This document shows positions 47,201 through 56,081 of a DNA stretch of 64,000 nucleotides, in pieces. The notes beneath the pieces are model-generated. The model was given only the letters and a program-made list of their open reading frames with translations, was not told the DNA's origin and made no database searches. The stretch comes from Campylobacter concisus (lineage in GTDB: Bacteria > Campylobacterota > Campylobacteria > Campylobacterales > Campylobacteraceae): the NCBI RefSeq assembly GCF_015229955.1, contig NZ_JAAKYZ010000001.1, positions 682,001 through 746,000 on the forward strand. The letters run 5' to 3'. A program made the position numbers and the translations under genes. Within the stretch, counting starts at the first letter, position 1. Each line of letters begins with the position of its first letter.

Positions 47201-48958
47201 TACATGTGGGGATTTAATAGGTGCAACTATATCGCTTGAAATTTCACTCACGCTTGAAGCTTTTGGGGTGCCAGTCGTGCCATCAATGATCGTCGTACTT
47301 AGCCTTTTTCTACTTGGATCGCTCGAGTTTGTTGGATCAGCAATTGTGATCTTGCCATTTTTGATAGGAATAATCTCTGTACCACCATCAAGTGTAGCAC
47401 TAAGTCCGTCAGATGAGATGGTATATGTCTTTGTTACGCTTGTTGGTGTGCTAGCTGGATTATCAACTTTGATACGGATCTTGTCGCCAGCTGTAGCATT
47501 GTTTGGCACATAAATATCTATCATTAAGGCCGCGCTACCACTTTTTGCGAGCTCGGCTAAATTTATCATGCCATCTTTATTCTCATCAAGTGTAAAAACA
47601 GCGATTGGGTCATTGTTATTTGCTATGGTTATGGTTTCAGTTGCGCCTGGATTGCCCGACTTACTTATCATTTGGATATTTACATTTGTTGGAGTTGAAG
47701 ATGAAATTTTAACCGCATTTGCTACGTTAAAACCGACATTTCCACCACTTTCACTTGTAAGCGGATAGCTCTCGCCACTCTCTTTATCTACAAGCATATT
47801 ACCAGATGTTTTAACCAGCACTTTTTCATGTAAAGTTCCGTCAGGATCAGTGGTAGTTAGTTTTATCTTGTCACCTATTTTAATATTTGGCGATAATATG
47901 ACCTTTGCATTATCACTTGGTGTGCTAATTGCTGGATTAAAGCTATTTTCGCTTGCATCTATGACGCCATCTCGGTTTAAATCTTTACCCAAAACTACCT
48001 TTTTAAAAGCAAGAGCTGGAGTGATAGTATCAACACTTGTGGCTATATTTGCCACAGATGAATTAGTGCCATTTGCTAGAGTGATGCTAGAATTTACACT
48101 AAATGTAGCATTTGGAGTGACAGTGACACTTGGAATGATAAATTCTTTTTGCACTGGGTTTGTAGCATTTGACGAAATAGGTAAAATTTCACTTGGATTA
48201 TTTATATTTATCACGCTTGTACCAGCTTGATCAACTTTATAAACAAGCATAGTCTTTACACCGTTGTTTATGACTTCTAATGTCACTTTGTCGTTTGGCT
48301 TGAAGTCATTATTAAAAGCAACCGCTATACTTGTATGGTTTGGATCACCGCCTGCTTCTGCAATATTTATATAGCTGTCGCCATCAATGTCTTTTAAAAT
48401 TCTAACGCTTGGTGCCACAATAACTGGAACACTCTCTTTTTGCTCTACCGCTGCTACCGCACCGCTAATAGACCTATGTGCCAATGCCGACTCTTTTAAT
48501 ATGACTGGCAGTACAACCGCACCACCATCAACACCAATAATATTTGAGATGTGACCTTGTGTATCAAAATTTAAACCATTTATGCTTGCGAAGCTACTGC
48601 TGTGGCTTGAGCCATGAGAACTATGACTTTCGTTATGAGGGCTGTCGTCTTCGCCTTTGTTTTTTGTTTCTTCATTCTCAACAAGAAAATTTCTCTTATC
48701 TTCTTCTATCTGGGCTTCGCTGCCTTGCGTATTAAAATTTGCTTTTGATAGCTCTTTTGTGATGACGATAGTTTGGGGCTCAAGTAGCGCAATAGGCGAA
48801 GCGTGATAGAAATTTATAACGACTGTATCACCGCTGCTTTGTGTTATGATCTCGTCGCCTAAAAATATCTCATCTCCCTGTTTTAGTGCGATCAACTTTC
48901 CATTGCGTTTTACAAATACTTTTCCACTTATTTTTGCGACTATACCAACGTTTTGCAT
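44252..48958 (-). CDS. large LapA/RTX-type adhesin with retention module, Ca-binding-like repeats and PA14-like domain
   Basis: A 1568-residue protein. The N-terminus (VGIVAKISGKVFVKRNGKLI to IALLEPQTIVIT) matches the retention module of LapA-type adhesins, which plugs the outer-membrane pore of a type I secretion system. A Ser/His-rich linker follows (SHSSHGSSHSSS). Five repeats of about 130 residues each open with an EF-hand-like loop: KDIDGDSYIN, KDLNRDGVID, DENKDGMIN, KDSDKDGVL and RDNDGDGLID at about residues 184, 321, 457, 586 and 711. A PA14-like segment (GWIYVSAPGIYSVRA) lies at about 1150-1310. A degenerate RTX motif (GRGGVDTLIVV) comes near the C-terminal secretion signal. The ATG at 48958 has SD AAAGGA. 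No secretion or protease genes are adjacent. Confidence 0.85.
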   Translation of the reverse strand: MQNVGIVAKISGKVFVKRNGKLIALKQGDEIFLGDEIITQSSGDTVVINFYHASPIALLEPQTIVITKELSKANFNTQGSEAQIEEDKRNFLVENEETKNKGEDDSPHNESHSSHGSSHSSSFASINGLNFDTQGHISNIIGVDGGAVVLPVILKESALAHRSISGAVAAVEQKESVPVIVAPSVRILKDIDGDSYINIAEAGGDPNHTSIAVAFNNDFKPNDKVTLEVINNGVKTMLVYKVDQAGTSVININNPSEILPISSNATNPVQKEFIIPSVTVTPNATFSVNSSITLANGTNSSVANIATSVDTITPALAFKKVVLGKDLNRDGVIDASENSFNPAISTPSDNAKVILSPNIKIGDKIKLTTTDPDGTLHEKVLVKTSGNMLVDKESGESYPLTSESGGNVGFNVANAVKISSSTPTNVNIQMISKSGNPGATETITIANNNDPIAVFTLDENKDGMINLAELAKSGSAALMIDIYVPNNATAGDKIRIKVDNPASTPTSVTKTYTISSDGLSATLDGGTEIIPIKNGKITIADPTNSSDPSRKRLSTTIIDGTTGTPKASSVSEISSDIVAPIKSPHVQFAKDSDKDGVLISKESGFSPDGVKTPIKIKIPNDAKDGDKFEIDIAGSDGKTDKITIKISKNASGVYSATRDDGVPISVNNGTIETTTRLYGLTTNFTTTFTDKAGNKAAPVTDKITLDNSIKVQFARDNDGDGLIDSITTPSGSSSTQSDLDIYLPNNTKPGSSINVTISTPTIPSVTTTVKYTISDDGLTAVPSDGSAPLPIAGGKFSIPDVPISMDHSTPVRATITTPGEATTTDGIRGRLFDFGILEYIDDVKLATQIDGGVINIAKYLRAGDNEKVIQKNNFDNESKTIKEYNISLTNDEQPNIVFGVDRAPGTKLRLALEDDHGNAKILPNGQNYIDLVVGADKRVNMDFEALGIKLDERYSNIRATVLKSDETKDDDLLVRVDLDATPDAIGTPNATSNVTSVDISGSIGTDSNGNNTLNKNTINKVDLYDLLNSVHKSSSLDNTHSYSENFALSANSTGANFMIKNSDAAGNVSISTVTFIGNSGLDADMWFYNYVDPSWRARVGNNSGVYSTQGGKPIYKDYMEIYSPSASTTYDVVQFASGTHYKTLSNQGNMHAEDLARVGRHKDSALYDASNPYAPKKFRNGVDTAAGTGDNISFANGVLKGKPGNYTLGESNPVGSDLVMKMNGWIYVSAPGIYSVRAADLHNYAELTINGTIQKFGSPTTYINPTTEASYGKNGQWWSRDFTFDKAGFYKLDVEYMDGTGEMNLSLYMLPKSVANTYGPQDPYPSSMLVGAQGSGTHLFSNNYVEALIQNGHLKKIGTTNSYELSDASKYGESNFGDLVYLRQEGDIKGGNLDDAFVYSKDRMIDGRGGVDTLIVVDDVDFSNLDNVKKINNFEKIQLGSADQAVSIKFSPDGVFDIIDSRNTRDASNSAASESVNTVLKVIGDSKDLVQLTHDFVKATKADVATLNRKHSVVGDIYNKVDVTSEGDAVNQVYKATFNRQETINGNTINTRHTVFLEIQDGVQVDLL

Positions 48959-49156
48959 ATTTAGTCCTTTAAATTTAATAATCAATCCATTTAAAATTTC
49001 ACGCGATTATAGCTAAAAAATATTTTATATAAATAAAAGAATTTACATAATAAATTTTATTATTTTTGACCCATTTTTATATTAAAAAATAAATTAAAAT
49101 TTTTATAAAATGCCAAATTTGCTTTGTTTGTAATAGAAAAATAAATTTTAAGAATT

Positions 49157-49178
49157 TCCCACGCCAAAAGACGTGGGA
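49157..49178 (-). terminator. terminator of the mfrABE operon
   Basis: TCCCACG-N8-CGTGGGA, a perfect 7-bp GC-rich stem seven bases after the mfrE stop at 49185, followed on the minus strand by AAATTCTTAAAATTT. Confidence 0.7.
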
Positions 49179-49184
49179 TAAAAT

Positions 49185-50042
49185 TTACGCTATCTTGGTA
49201 GCGTCGATGATGTTTAGATCAAGTCCAAGGTCTTCAACAGATAGTCCAAGTGCAAGACCTACAAGCTGAGATAGGTGAATGATTGGCTTTCTCACATTTG
49301 AGTGGTTTTCATCTTGATACCTCTCTTGATAGATGTCAAGTTGCATTTGACAAAGCGGACATGGTGTGACAACTACATCAGCGCCGTTTTCATCGGCGTT
49401 ATTTACGATCTGGCTTGACATTTTTCTTACAGATGTGCCAGCTGGGTAACTAGCGTGAAAACCACAGCAGTCAAGTCTTTTCTCAAATGGCACGATAGTA
49501 GCACCAAGTGCGCCTACAACGGTTTCAAAGCTCTTTGGATTGACTGAGCTTTCCCTGTTATGAAGATCTTTTTCAGGTCTTAGGCTATGACAGCCGTAAA
49601 ATAGCGCTACTTTTAGCCCACTAAGTGGCTTAACAACCTTTGCTCTTAGCGTTTCTACGTTTTGATAAAGCACCCAAAGAAGGCTTGTGATCTCGGTTGA
49701 GCCATTATATTTCATATTACCTTCAGCCAAGAAAGTATTTATGCGGTCCTTTGCACCCTTATCAAGCGTAGTTTTAGCTCTTGTTAGAGTTAGCATACAA
49801 GTTGAGCATGTCGTAAGCATCGGCATATTCATCTGCTCTGCAAGTGCTATATTTCTAGCATTTGCCACAAGCGTAGCGATAGGATCTACGTCTTGTGCTT
49901 GTTGGGCACCACAGCAGCTCCAGCCTTTTATCTCGTGAAGCTTCCAGCCAAGTATCGGAGCGATAGCCTCAAGCGACATCTTAGCCTCTTTAGCTGCTTG
50001 AGAGAGTACGCATCCTGGGAAAAAAGCGAATTCGTTTTGCAT
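49185..50042 (-). CDS. mfrE: 8-methylmenaquinol:fumarate reductase subunit MfrE (CCG-domain)
   Basis: A 285-residue protein with two cysteine-rich CCG domains: GCVLSQ...GWSCCGAQQA...TCSTC and GCHSLR...RLDCCGFHAS...PCPLC. These are the hallmark of heterodisulfide-reductase B-like and SdhE-type subunits. It replaces the usual membrane haem subunits and, in the MFR complex, links the catalytic dimer to menaquinol at the membrane. It is often annotated sdhC in Campylobacter. The start lies two bases after the mfrB stop. The order A-B-E matches C. jejuni Cj0437-0439. Confidence 0.9.
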   Translation of the reverse strand: MQNEFAFFPGCVLSQAAKEAKMSLEAIAPILGWKLHEIKGWSCCGAQQAQDVDPIATLVANARNIALAEQMNMPMLTTCSTCMLTLTRAKTTLDKGAKDRINTFLAEGNMKYNGSTEITSLLWVLYQNVETLRAKVVKPLSGLKVALFYGCHSLRPEKDLHNRESSVNPKSFETVVGALGATIVPFEKRLDCCGFHASYPAGTSVRKMSSQIVNNADENGADVVVTPCPLCQMQLDIYQERYQDENHSNVRKPIIHLSQLVGLALGLSVEDLGLDLNIIDATKIA

Positions 50043-50044
50043 AA

Positions 50045-51010
50045 TTACTCCTTACTAGCAGCTTTGCGAGCCGCATTTATCATTTTTACTAGATCATCAT
50101 GTCCTTCTATGTCCTCTTCGCCAAAAATATGAAGTGGATTCATCTTACCTGCAAGCATTAAATTTGCAGCGATATCCATTTTGCCCATATTTCTAAACAC
50201 TCCCTCAGAGCGAAGTGCAAGCTTGATCTCATTTAGTCTGCCTGAGCCATCAACTAGATCGGTTAAGAATGCCTCAGCGTGATCTGGTCCCATGCCATCA
50301 TCAAAGCCTTTTTGTATAGCCATGATGCGAAGATCGGTTATATCCTTGCATGCGCTTATGCCTTTTGGACAGCGATCAGCGCACTCTTGGCATTTTACAC
50401 ACATCCAAAGACCATTATCTATAGCTGGTTTTAGGTGCGGCATAGGATCTTTGTTGCGTGAGTCAAAGGCCGCTCTATAAGCATGCACAAAGACAAATGG
50501 CTGCATATAATCGCTCGCATCAGCTTCAAGTTTATTACACTCACTAGCGCACGCACCGCAAAGTATGCAGTCCCATTCAAGCGCTACTTTTTCATACTCT
50601 TTTTGACTTTGCTTACAGCCTTTTTCTGCGCTAAATTCTGACTTAGCAGTAATGCTAGGCTTTATCTTGCGTAAATTTTCGATACTTGGCTCCCAGTCCA
50701 CCATAAGATCAGATATAACCCTGAAATTTCCAAGTGGAGAAATTCTTATACTCTCTGGGTTATCATACTCAGCTAAAAGCTCATTCATCTTCGTATCGCA
50801 AGCTAGATACGAGTGTCCATTTACCCTAACAGCGCACGCTCCACATATCGCTGAGCGGCAAGATGCTGTGAAATTTAGCGTCGCATCCTTTTTTTGTTTG
50901 ATATCAAGAAGCACTGTTAAAAGAGTTTTGCCTTTGATCTCTTCATTTGTTAGCTCATAAGTTGATTCATATTTTTTAGTTCCGTCAAAACGGTCGATAA
51001 TAATTTTCAT
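50045..51010 (-). CDS. mfrB: 8-methylmenaquinol:fumarate reductase iron-sulfur subunit MfrB
   Basis: A 321-residue iron-sulfur subunit. The N-terminal ferredoxin domain binds [2Fe-2S] through CRSAICGACAVRVNGHSYLAC (residues about 60-80; the run is quoted in part as CRSAICGAC and YLAC). The C-terminal domain has CILCGACASEC and CVKCQECADRCPKG for the [4Fe-4S] and [3Fe-4S] centres. It carries electrons between MfrE and the FAD of MfrA. No signal peptide is seen, so export must depend on the Tat signal of MfrA. It begins 9 bases after mfrA and uses ATG. Confidence 0.92.
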   Translation of the reverse strand: MKIIIDRFDGTKKYESTYELTNEEIKGKTLLTVLLDIKQKKDATLNFTASCRSAICGACAVRVNGHSYLACDTKMNELLAEYDNPESIRISPLGNFRVISDLMVDWEPSIENLRKIKPSITAKSEFSAEKGCKQSQKEYEKVALEWDCILCGACASECNKLEADASDYMQPFVFVHAYRAAFDSRNKDPMPHLKPAIDNGLWMCVKCQECADRCPKGISACKDITDLRIMAIQKGFDDGMGPDHAEAFLTDLVDGSGRLNEIKLALRSEGVFRNMGKMDIAANLMLAGKMNPLHIFGEEDIEGHDDLVKMINAARKAASKE

Positions 51011-51019
51011 CCTAGCTCC

Positions 51020-52882
51020 TTACTCTGGCTTCTTGCCGTCAAGTGAAAATATGCCTGTCACAACGTCTTTGTAGCTAAGTTCAAGCTTGCCGTCTTTTAG
51101 TGTGACTATGCTGTGTTTTAAGAAATTTACATCATCTCTTTTTGGATAGTCCTCTCTTGTATGAGCACCACGACTCTCAAGACGATTTTGCGCTGCAAGA
51201 CATGCTGCACGAGAAAGAAGTATAAGGTTGCCAAGCTCGACATAGTCAGTAAATGCTGTGTTCATTACTGGGTTTTTATTTGGCACTTTGATGGTGTCAT
51301 ATTTTGCTTGGATAGCTTCTAAATTTTTAGAGAGCTGATCAAGTTTTGCGCCAGTTCTAAAGATACCCATTAGATCCCAGTTGTTTTTACCAAGCTCCTC
51401 GCGAAGAGCATACATGTCGTTTACACCGCCTTCGCCTGTTGCTATGGCTTTAAATTTATCCTGCCACATTTTTGCTAGCTCAGAAGTCTTTTTACCGCTT
51501 GCAAATTTTGCATTTTGAGCATAAGCACCAGCACCCTTGCCAGCTAGATCGCCAGTTACAACTGCGTCAGTTAGGCTATTTCCACCAAGGCGGTTTGCAC
51601 CGTGGATAGATACGCATGAAGCCTCGCCACCTACATAAATTCCAGGGATTTTTGTGCTCATATCGTCAAATTTTGCTACCTCTATACCACCCATTGAGTA
51701 GTGAGCTGTTGGGCGAATAGGCACTGGTTGCTCGATTAGATCGATATTTTGGAAAAGCATAGCTGTGTGGCGAATTTTTGGAAGCTTTTTCATAATAGTA
51801 TCTTTGCCAAGGTGGCGAACGTCACAAAGCACATAAGCGCTCATACCCTCGCCAAAGCCTCTACCTTCGCGAATTTCTGTCTCGATCGCACGAGCAACGA
51901 CGTCACGAGGAGCTAGCTCCATCTTTTCGTGATAGTTTTTCATAAAGCGCTCGCCCTTGTTGTTTAACAAGTATCCACCTTCACCGCGAGCAGCTTCTGT
52001 GATTAGTGTGCCACCATTTTGAACGCCAGTTGGGTGAAACTGAAGCATCTCAGGATCTTCAAAACCAAGACCTGCTTTAAGCGCAGCAGCGATGCCATCA
52101 CCAGTTGCTATAAATGGAACTGATGTGCGGTTATAAAAAATTCTAGTGTATCCGCCAGTTGCGATGACAAGAGATTTGCAAAGAACTGGGTAAATTTGAC
52201 CATCTTGGATGTTGCGAAGAACGACGCCTTCAACCTTGCCATCCTCAAGACCGATCTCAAGTAGCTCATGATCCATTAAAAATTTAACGCCAGCTGTGAT
52301 AGCGTCGTCAAGACAGGCATGCATCAAAACGTGGCCAGTTTTATCAGCTGCGTAGTTACAGCGTTTTTTGCTAGCGCCACCCATGAAACGAAATGCCACG
52401 TCGCCATTATCTTTACGGGACACGTCGCCATTGTCTATACGAGAAAAGAGCATGCCATTGTGGTCTAGCTCGTGAATGACTGCGCCTGCTGCCTCGCAAA
52501 ATTTCACAACTGCATCTTGATCAGCAAGATAAGCCGCACCTTTAACTGTGTCATAAGCGTGAAGCTTAAAGCTATCGCCATTACTAAAGTCAGTAACGCC
52601 GTTTATTCCGCCCTCCGCCATACAGGTCGCATTACGTGATGGCATCATCTTTGTAGCAACAACGACGGTTGAGTTTGGATATTGCTTGCGAACGGCTGTT
52701 GCTGCACGAAGTCCAGCACCGCCAGAGCCGATTATTAGCACATCAACAGATGGTAAGCCACTTTCATTGCCTTTTGGCAACTCACCAGCAAAAACATTGG
52801 TTGCACCAGCTGTTGTAGCTAGCGCACCTACGCTGATACAAGCACTTTGTAGAAATTCTCTTCTGGTAAATTTTTCACTCAT
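51020..52882 (-). CDS. mfrA: 8-methylmenaquinol:fumarate reductase flavoprotein MfrA
   Basis: A 620-residue SdhA/FrdA-family flavoprotein with a Tat signal (FTRREFLQSACISVG, residues 5-19), placing the enzyme in the periplasm and distinguishing it from the cytoplasmic FrdABC. The FAD Rossmann motif is VLIIGSGGAGLRAA (about 48-61). Active-site elements are HPTGVQNGGTLITEAARGEG and AHYSMGGIEVAK. The stretch PSRNATCMAEGG has Ala85 where SdhA/FrdA have the His that binds FAD covalently. The enzyme reduces fumarate with low-potential methylmenaquinol and supports anaerobic respiration. It is commonly misannotated as succinate dehydrogenase sdhA. Confidence 0.92.
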   Translation of the reverse strand: MSEKFTRREFLQSACISVGALATTAGATNVFAGELPKGNESGLPSVDVLIIGSGGAGLRAATAVRKQYPNSTVVVATKMMPSRNATCMAEGGINGVTDFSNGDSFKLHAYDTVKGAAYLADQDAVVKFCEAAGAVIHELDHNGMLFSRIDNGDVSRKDNGDVAFRFMGGASKKRCNYAADKTGHVLMHACLDDAITAGVKFLMDHELLEIGLEDGKVEGVVLRNIQDGQIYPVLCKSLVIATGGYTRIFYNRTSVPFIATGDGIAAALKAGLGFEDPEMLQFHPTGVQNGGTLITEAARGEGGYLLNNKGERFMKNYHEKMELAPRDVVARAIETEIREGRGFGEGMSAYVLCDVRHLGKDTIMKKLPKIRHTAMLFQNIDLIEQPVPIRPTAHYSMGGIEVAKFDDMSTKIPGIYVGGEASCVSIHGANRLGGNSLTDAVVTGDLAGKGAGAYAQNAKFASGKKTSELAKMWQDKFKAIATGEGGVNDMYALREELGKNNWDLMGIFRTGAKLDQLSKNLEAIQAKYDTIKVPNKNPVMNTAFTDYVELGNLILLSRAACLAAQNRLESRGAHTREDYPKRDDVNFLKHSIVTLKDGKLELSYKDVVTGIFSLDGKKPE

Positions 52883-53280
52883 TGATAACTTCCTATCTTA
52901 GTAAATTTTTAGCGTTTAAAACGCACCGCCAGTTCATTTCTTAATATTTTTTAAAACAACTATATTAATTAAATAATTAATAATGAAAGATTACATTAAA
53001 TTTACTTAAAAGAAACATAAAGATTTATTTTAGATTAAGAAATGAGAGCTGATATTAAAATCAAAAAGGATAAAATGGGCTATTCAAGGTAGTTTATATA
53101 AATTTAGTGGTAGAAAAATTTATAAGATATATAAAAATTTCTACCGATTTGAAGTTTACTTTTATTTTTGAGTTTTTAAGCTTTAAAAGCTCTTTTTTTA
53201 GGATATTAGAAAGATAAATTTACTTTTATACTTAAATAAATATATTAAATATAATAAATAACATTATTTTTGTCCTATTA
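52883..53280. other. 398-base AT-rich intergenic region with mfr promoter area and a long imperfect hairpin
   Basis: No gene is seen. It separates the binding-protein pseudogene from mfrA, both on the minus strand. An imperfect 16-bp inverted repeat (53109-53124 with 53130-53145, two central mismatches, outer ends GGTAGAAA/TTTCTACC) is a likely terminator for the iron-uptake locus. The 52900-53000 part, full of TTAAT/ATTAAT, presumably holds the mfr promoter but I cannot pick one convincingly. Confidence 0.5.
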
Positions 53281-54283
53281 TCAAAATTCACCCTTTGGGT
53301 GCAAAATTTCTTTTAGCTCGCTATCACTTAGCTTGTAGTTATAAAATCTCTCGTAAAACTCTCTTGTTTTTTGCTCTAAATTTAGATCGCTAAACTGCTC
53401 TGGGTAAAATGTCTTAGCCAGCCAAAGCGGATAAAGCGCACCTTCAGCACTTCTTACGCTCCAAAGATAAACGCCACTTGGCACTACAAAAATTTCTCCA
53501 TTTTGCACAGCTTTTAGCTTGGCAAATGATGCATTTTTAGCGATAGCATCGGCGCTTTTTTGTGAATTTGTGATGATTATGTCTGGGTTAAAGATGATGA
53601 CTTGCTCTTCATTTATCGATTTTGAAATTTTAAAATCCCCATCGCTTAGCTCTGAGCTTAAATTTATACCACCAGCCACACTAATATACTCAGCGCCGAT
53701 ATCTTTTGAGCTGATGGTGTTAAAGTTTCCTGAGTTATAGTTAAGCACCAAAACTCTCTTTTTTGGCGTTAAATTTGCTGTTTTTTGGCTTACAAATTTT
53801 ATGTTGTCGTTAAAATAGTCATTAAACTCACGCGCCCCTTTTATGCTCTTTTCGCCCCAAATTTCAGCGATCTTGCTAAAGCTATCTTGTATCTCTTTGA
53901 TGCTTTGAAATTTATCTATCTTTACAACCGCGATACCAGCGCTCTCTAGCTGAGCCTTGCTATTTTTATCAAACATCATGCCAATTGGCCCAAAAACAAC
54001 TTGCGTTTTTGACGCTATGATAGTCTCGACGCTACTACTTAGCATGCCGCTTTTATTGTTGTTGCTCTTTATTTTTGGGAAAATTTTTGACATGAGCGCA
54101 GGCAGTTTTGGCGCACTGATCTTCGTTGCCAAGCATCGCAGAGACCTGCACAAATGCCCCTATCAAAGGCGTCGCACGCTCGATTACATCAGGCACTTCT
54201 ACCTTTTTATCGTCGCTATCAAGCACCACTCTTGCTTGCAAACTAACAAGCAAAAAAGCCAAAAGCAAAATTTTCTTAAACAT
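53281..54283 (-). pseudogene. siderophore/haem-type ABC substrate-binding protein, frameshifted
   Basis: Two overlapping frames together make one periplasmic binding protein of about 330 residues. The 5' part starts at the ATG at 54283 with signal peptide MFKKILLLAFLLVSLQA and runs RATPLIGAFVQVSAMLGNED. The 3' part, in another frame, continues KISAPKLPALMSKIFPKIK to the stop at 53281 with the FecB/BtuF-like VFGPIGMMFDKN and YISVAGGINLS. The shift is at about 54117-54123 (GAAGATC on the coding strand). A likely ancestor has AAGATAAGAT here, so loss of one 5-base unit by slippage would explain it. As written, the product would be cut after about 75 residues. Confidence 0.85.
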
Positions 54284-54294
54284 ATCTTCTCTTT

Positions 54295-55071
54295 TCAATC
54301 CACCATCACGCAAGAGTAATGCTCGCGCTCATCGATGATATTTTTCACCACTCGTATATCTACGCCGTAAATTTTCTTTAAATTTTCGCCATTCATCACC
54401 TCGCTAGCCTCGCCGTAGATGTAGTTTTTATCCCGTCCAAGCATCGCAACCTTTGCATTTAGATAAAAGACCTGCTCTGGTTGATGAGAGGTTAAGATGA
54501 TGATATAGCCTTGCTTTGCGAGCTTTTTTATCTCTTTTAAAACTCGCATTTGATTGCCAAAGTCTAAATTTGCCGTTGGCTCGTCAAGTAGCATCACCTT
54601 TGAGCGTTGCGCTAATGCCCTAGCTATCAGCGCCATTTGCCGCTCGCCACCACTTAGATCGGTGTAAATTTTATCTTTAAAGCTCTCTAAATTTAGCGTC
54701 TTTAACGCGTCTAGCGCTATCTTTTCATCCTCTTTGCTAGGGCGTTCAAATATACCAAGTCTTGCATTTGCACTCATCATCACCACGTCAAAAACGCTAA
54801 AGGCAAATGGCGGAGTGTGAGCTTGCGGGACGTAGCTTATAAAGCTTGCTCGCTCTTTCTCGCTCATCTTTAGCGCGTCTTTGCCGTCTATTAAAATTTC
54901 TCCCCCAAGTGGCTTTAAAAAGCCAAGTATCGTCTTAAATGTTGTCGTTTTGCCAACACCGTTGCTACCAAGCAGGCAAAAAATGTCGCCATCTTGTAAA
55001 TTTGTATTGAAATTTTCTATAACGACCTTTTTATCGTAGCCGCAGCTTAAATTTTTTATCTCAAATTTCAC
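54295..55071 (-). CDS. FecE/BtuD-type iron-chelate ABC transporter ATP-binding protein
   Basis: A 258-residue ATPase, intact. Walker A is LLGSNGVGKTTTFKTILG (about residue 35), signature DLSGGERQMALIARALAQ (about 135), Walker B VMLLDEPTANLDF and switch IIILTSHQPEQV. These features fit the FepC/FecE/BtuD family that powers siderophore, haem or cobalamin uptake. The start is GTG and overlaps the permease stop by 4 bases (GTGA). The binding-protein gene starts 11 bases downstream. Because its permease and binding-protein partners are broken, its present use is doubtful unless another system supplies them. Confidence 0.9.
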   Translation of the reverse strand: MKFEIKNLSCGYDKKVVIENFNTNLQDGDIFCLLGSNGVGKTTTFKTILGFLKPLGGEILIDGKDALKMSEKERASFISYVPQAHTPPFAFSVFDVVMMSANARLGIFERPSKEDEKIALDALKTLNLESFKDKIYTDLSGGERQMALIARALAQRSKVMLLDEPTANLDFGNQMRVLKEIKKLAKQGYIIILTSHQPEQVFYLNAKVAMLGRDKNYIYGEASEVMNGENLKKIYGVDIRVVKNIIDEREHYSCVMVD

Positions 55072-56078
55072 GCAAAACCCTTTTTACTCTTATAGAGCAG
55101 ATAGACAAAAACAGGCGCGCCAACTAGCGAAGTGATGACGCCAAGCGGGATCTCGCTTGCCATTAGGCTGCGTGAAGTGGTATCGACTATCAGTAAAAAT
55201 AGCCCTCCGCAAAGCAGCGAAGCTGGAAAGAGTGTGATGAAATTTGCCCCCACGACAAAGCGCATGATGTGAGGGATGACGAGCCCAACCCAGCCCACGA
55301 TACCGCAAAATGAGACTCAAGTAGCGGTTAGAAGTGTTGAGGCGATGATGATTATGATGTTGTAAAATTTGACATTTAGCCCCATCGCCCTAGCCTCTTC
55401 TTCGCCAAAGCTAAGCGTATTTAGCTTGTAGCGAAGCATAAAAAGTGGCACAAGACAGATCATAACTACGCAAAAAAGCAGAGCCAAATTTTTATATCCG
55501 CCACTTCTTGCTAGGCTTCCCATCAGCCAAAAAGTAACTTCTGGCAATTTATCTTCGCTATCAGCTAGAAATTTTATGAGCGAGCTAAGCGCTCCAAAAA
55601 GAGATGAGATGACGATGCCAGTTAGCACCATCACGAGTAAATTTAGCCTGCCCTTTGCGATGACGCTACTTATAAAAACAACAGCAAAAACGGCAAAAAG
55701 ACCACAGCCAAAGGCACTAAGCTGCACGCCTATGTAGTTGAAATTTAAGATGATAGCCACGCTAGCTCCCACAGCTGCGCCACTTGAGACGCCAAGGATG
55801 TCAGGCGAGACTAGAGGATTTTTAAAAAGACCTTGATAGACAGCTCCAGAGCTAGCAAGCGCTGCACCAACAAGGACGGCAAAAAGTACCCTTGGCAAAC
55901 GAATGAGCGTAAAGACCGTATATCCTTGGTCATCGCTTGGCTGCTCGTTTAAAATGGCTGTTTTTATAAACTCAAAAATTTGAGCGTAACTTATCTCGTA
56001 GCGTCCGATACCCAATGAAAAAAAGAGCACCAGCAAAAGAAGCGCAAATAATGCGAAAATGATCTTTTGGCTACTCAA
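55068..56078 (-). pseudogene. FecCD-family iron-chelate ABC permease with in-frame TGA
   Basis: A single frame encodes a roughly 336-residue permease with many hydrophobic helices (IIFALFALLLLVLFFSLGIG; GAALASSGAVYQGLFKNPLVSPDILGV region), but a TGA at 55317-55319 interrupts it. The flanks read STLLTAT before and VSFCGIVGWVGLVIPH after the stop, exactly continuous with the FecCD consensus (small residue-V-x-x-x-G-I-x-G-F/W-V-G-L-x-x-PH). The stop therefore replaces one small residue. TCA, GGA, TGC or TGT to TGA would each do it in one step. The start is TTG at 56078 with GGGAG upstream. Readthrough cannot be excluded. Confidence 0.85.
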
Positions 56079-56081
56079 TTT

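Noticed and set aside
46935..47513. 192-residue plus-strand ORF inside the adhesin gene
   Set aside because: It is antisense to the repeat region of a clear 1568-residue gene. Its Ser/Leu/Val composition is that expected from reversed Thr/Asp/Lys codons.
44252..48958. CRISPR-like or exact DNA repeats in the adhesin
   Set aside because: The repeats are only recognisable at the protein level; spacing is about 130 codons and the DNA copies have diverged.
51020..52882. Calling this cluster succinate dehydrogenase sdhABC
   Set aside because: The Tat signal, CCG-domain third subunit and gene order match the periplasmic methylmenaquinol:fumarate reductase; no haem b membrane subunit is present.
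55317..55319. Selenocysteine at the permease TGA
   Set aside because: FecCD permeases have a small residue inside a membrane helix here and no selenoprotein homologues are known to me. I saw no convincing SECIS-like stem just after the TGA.
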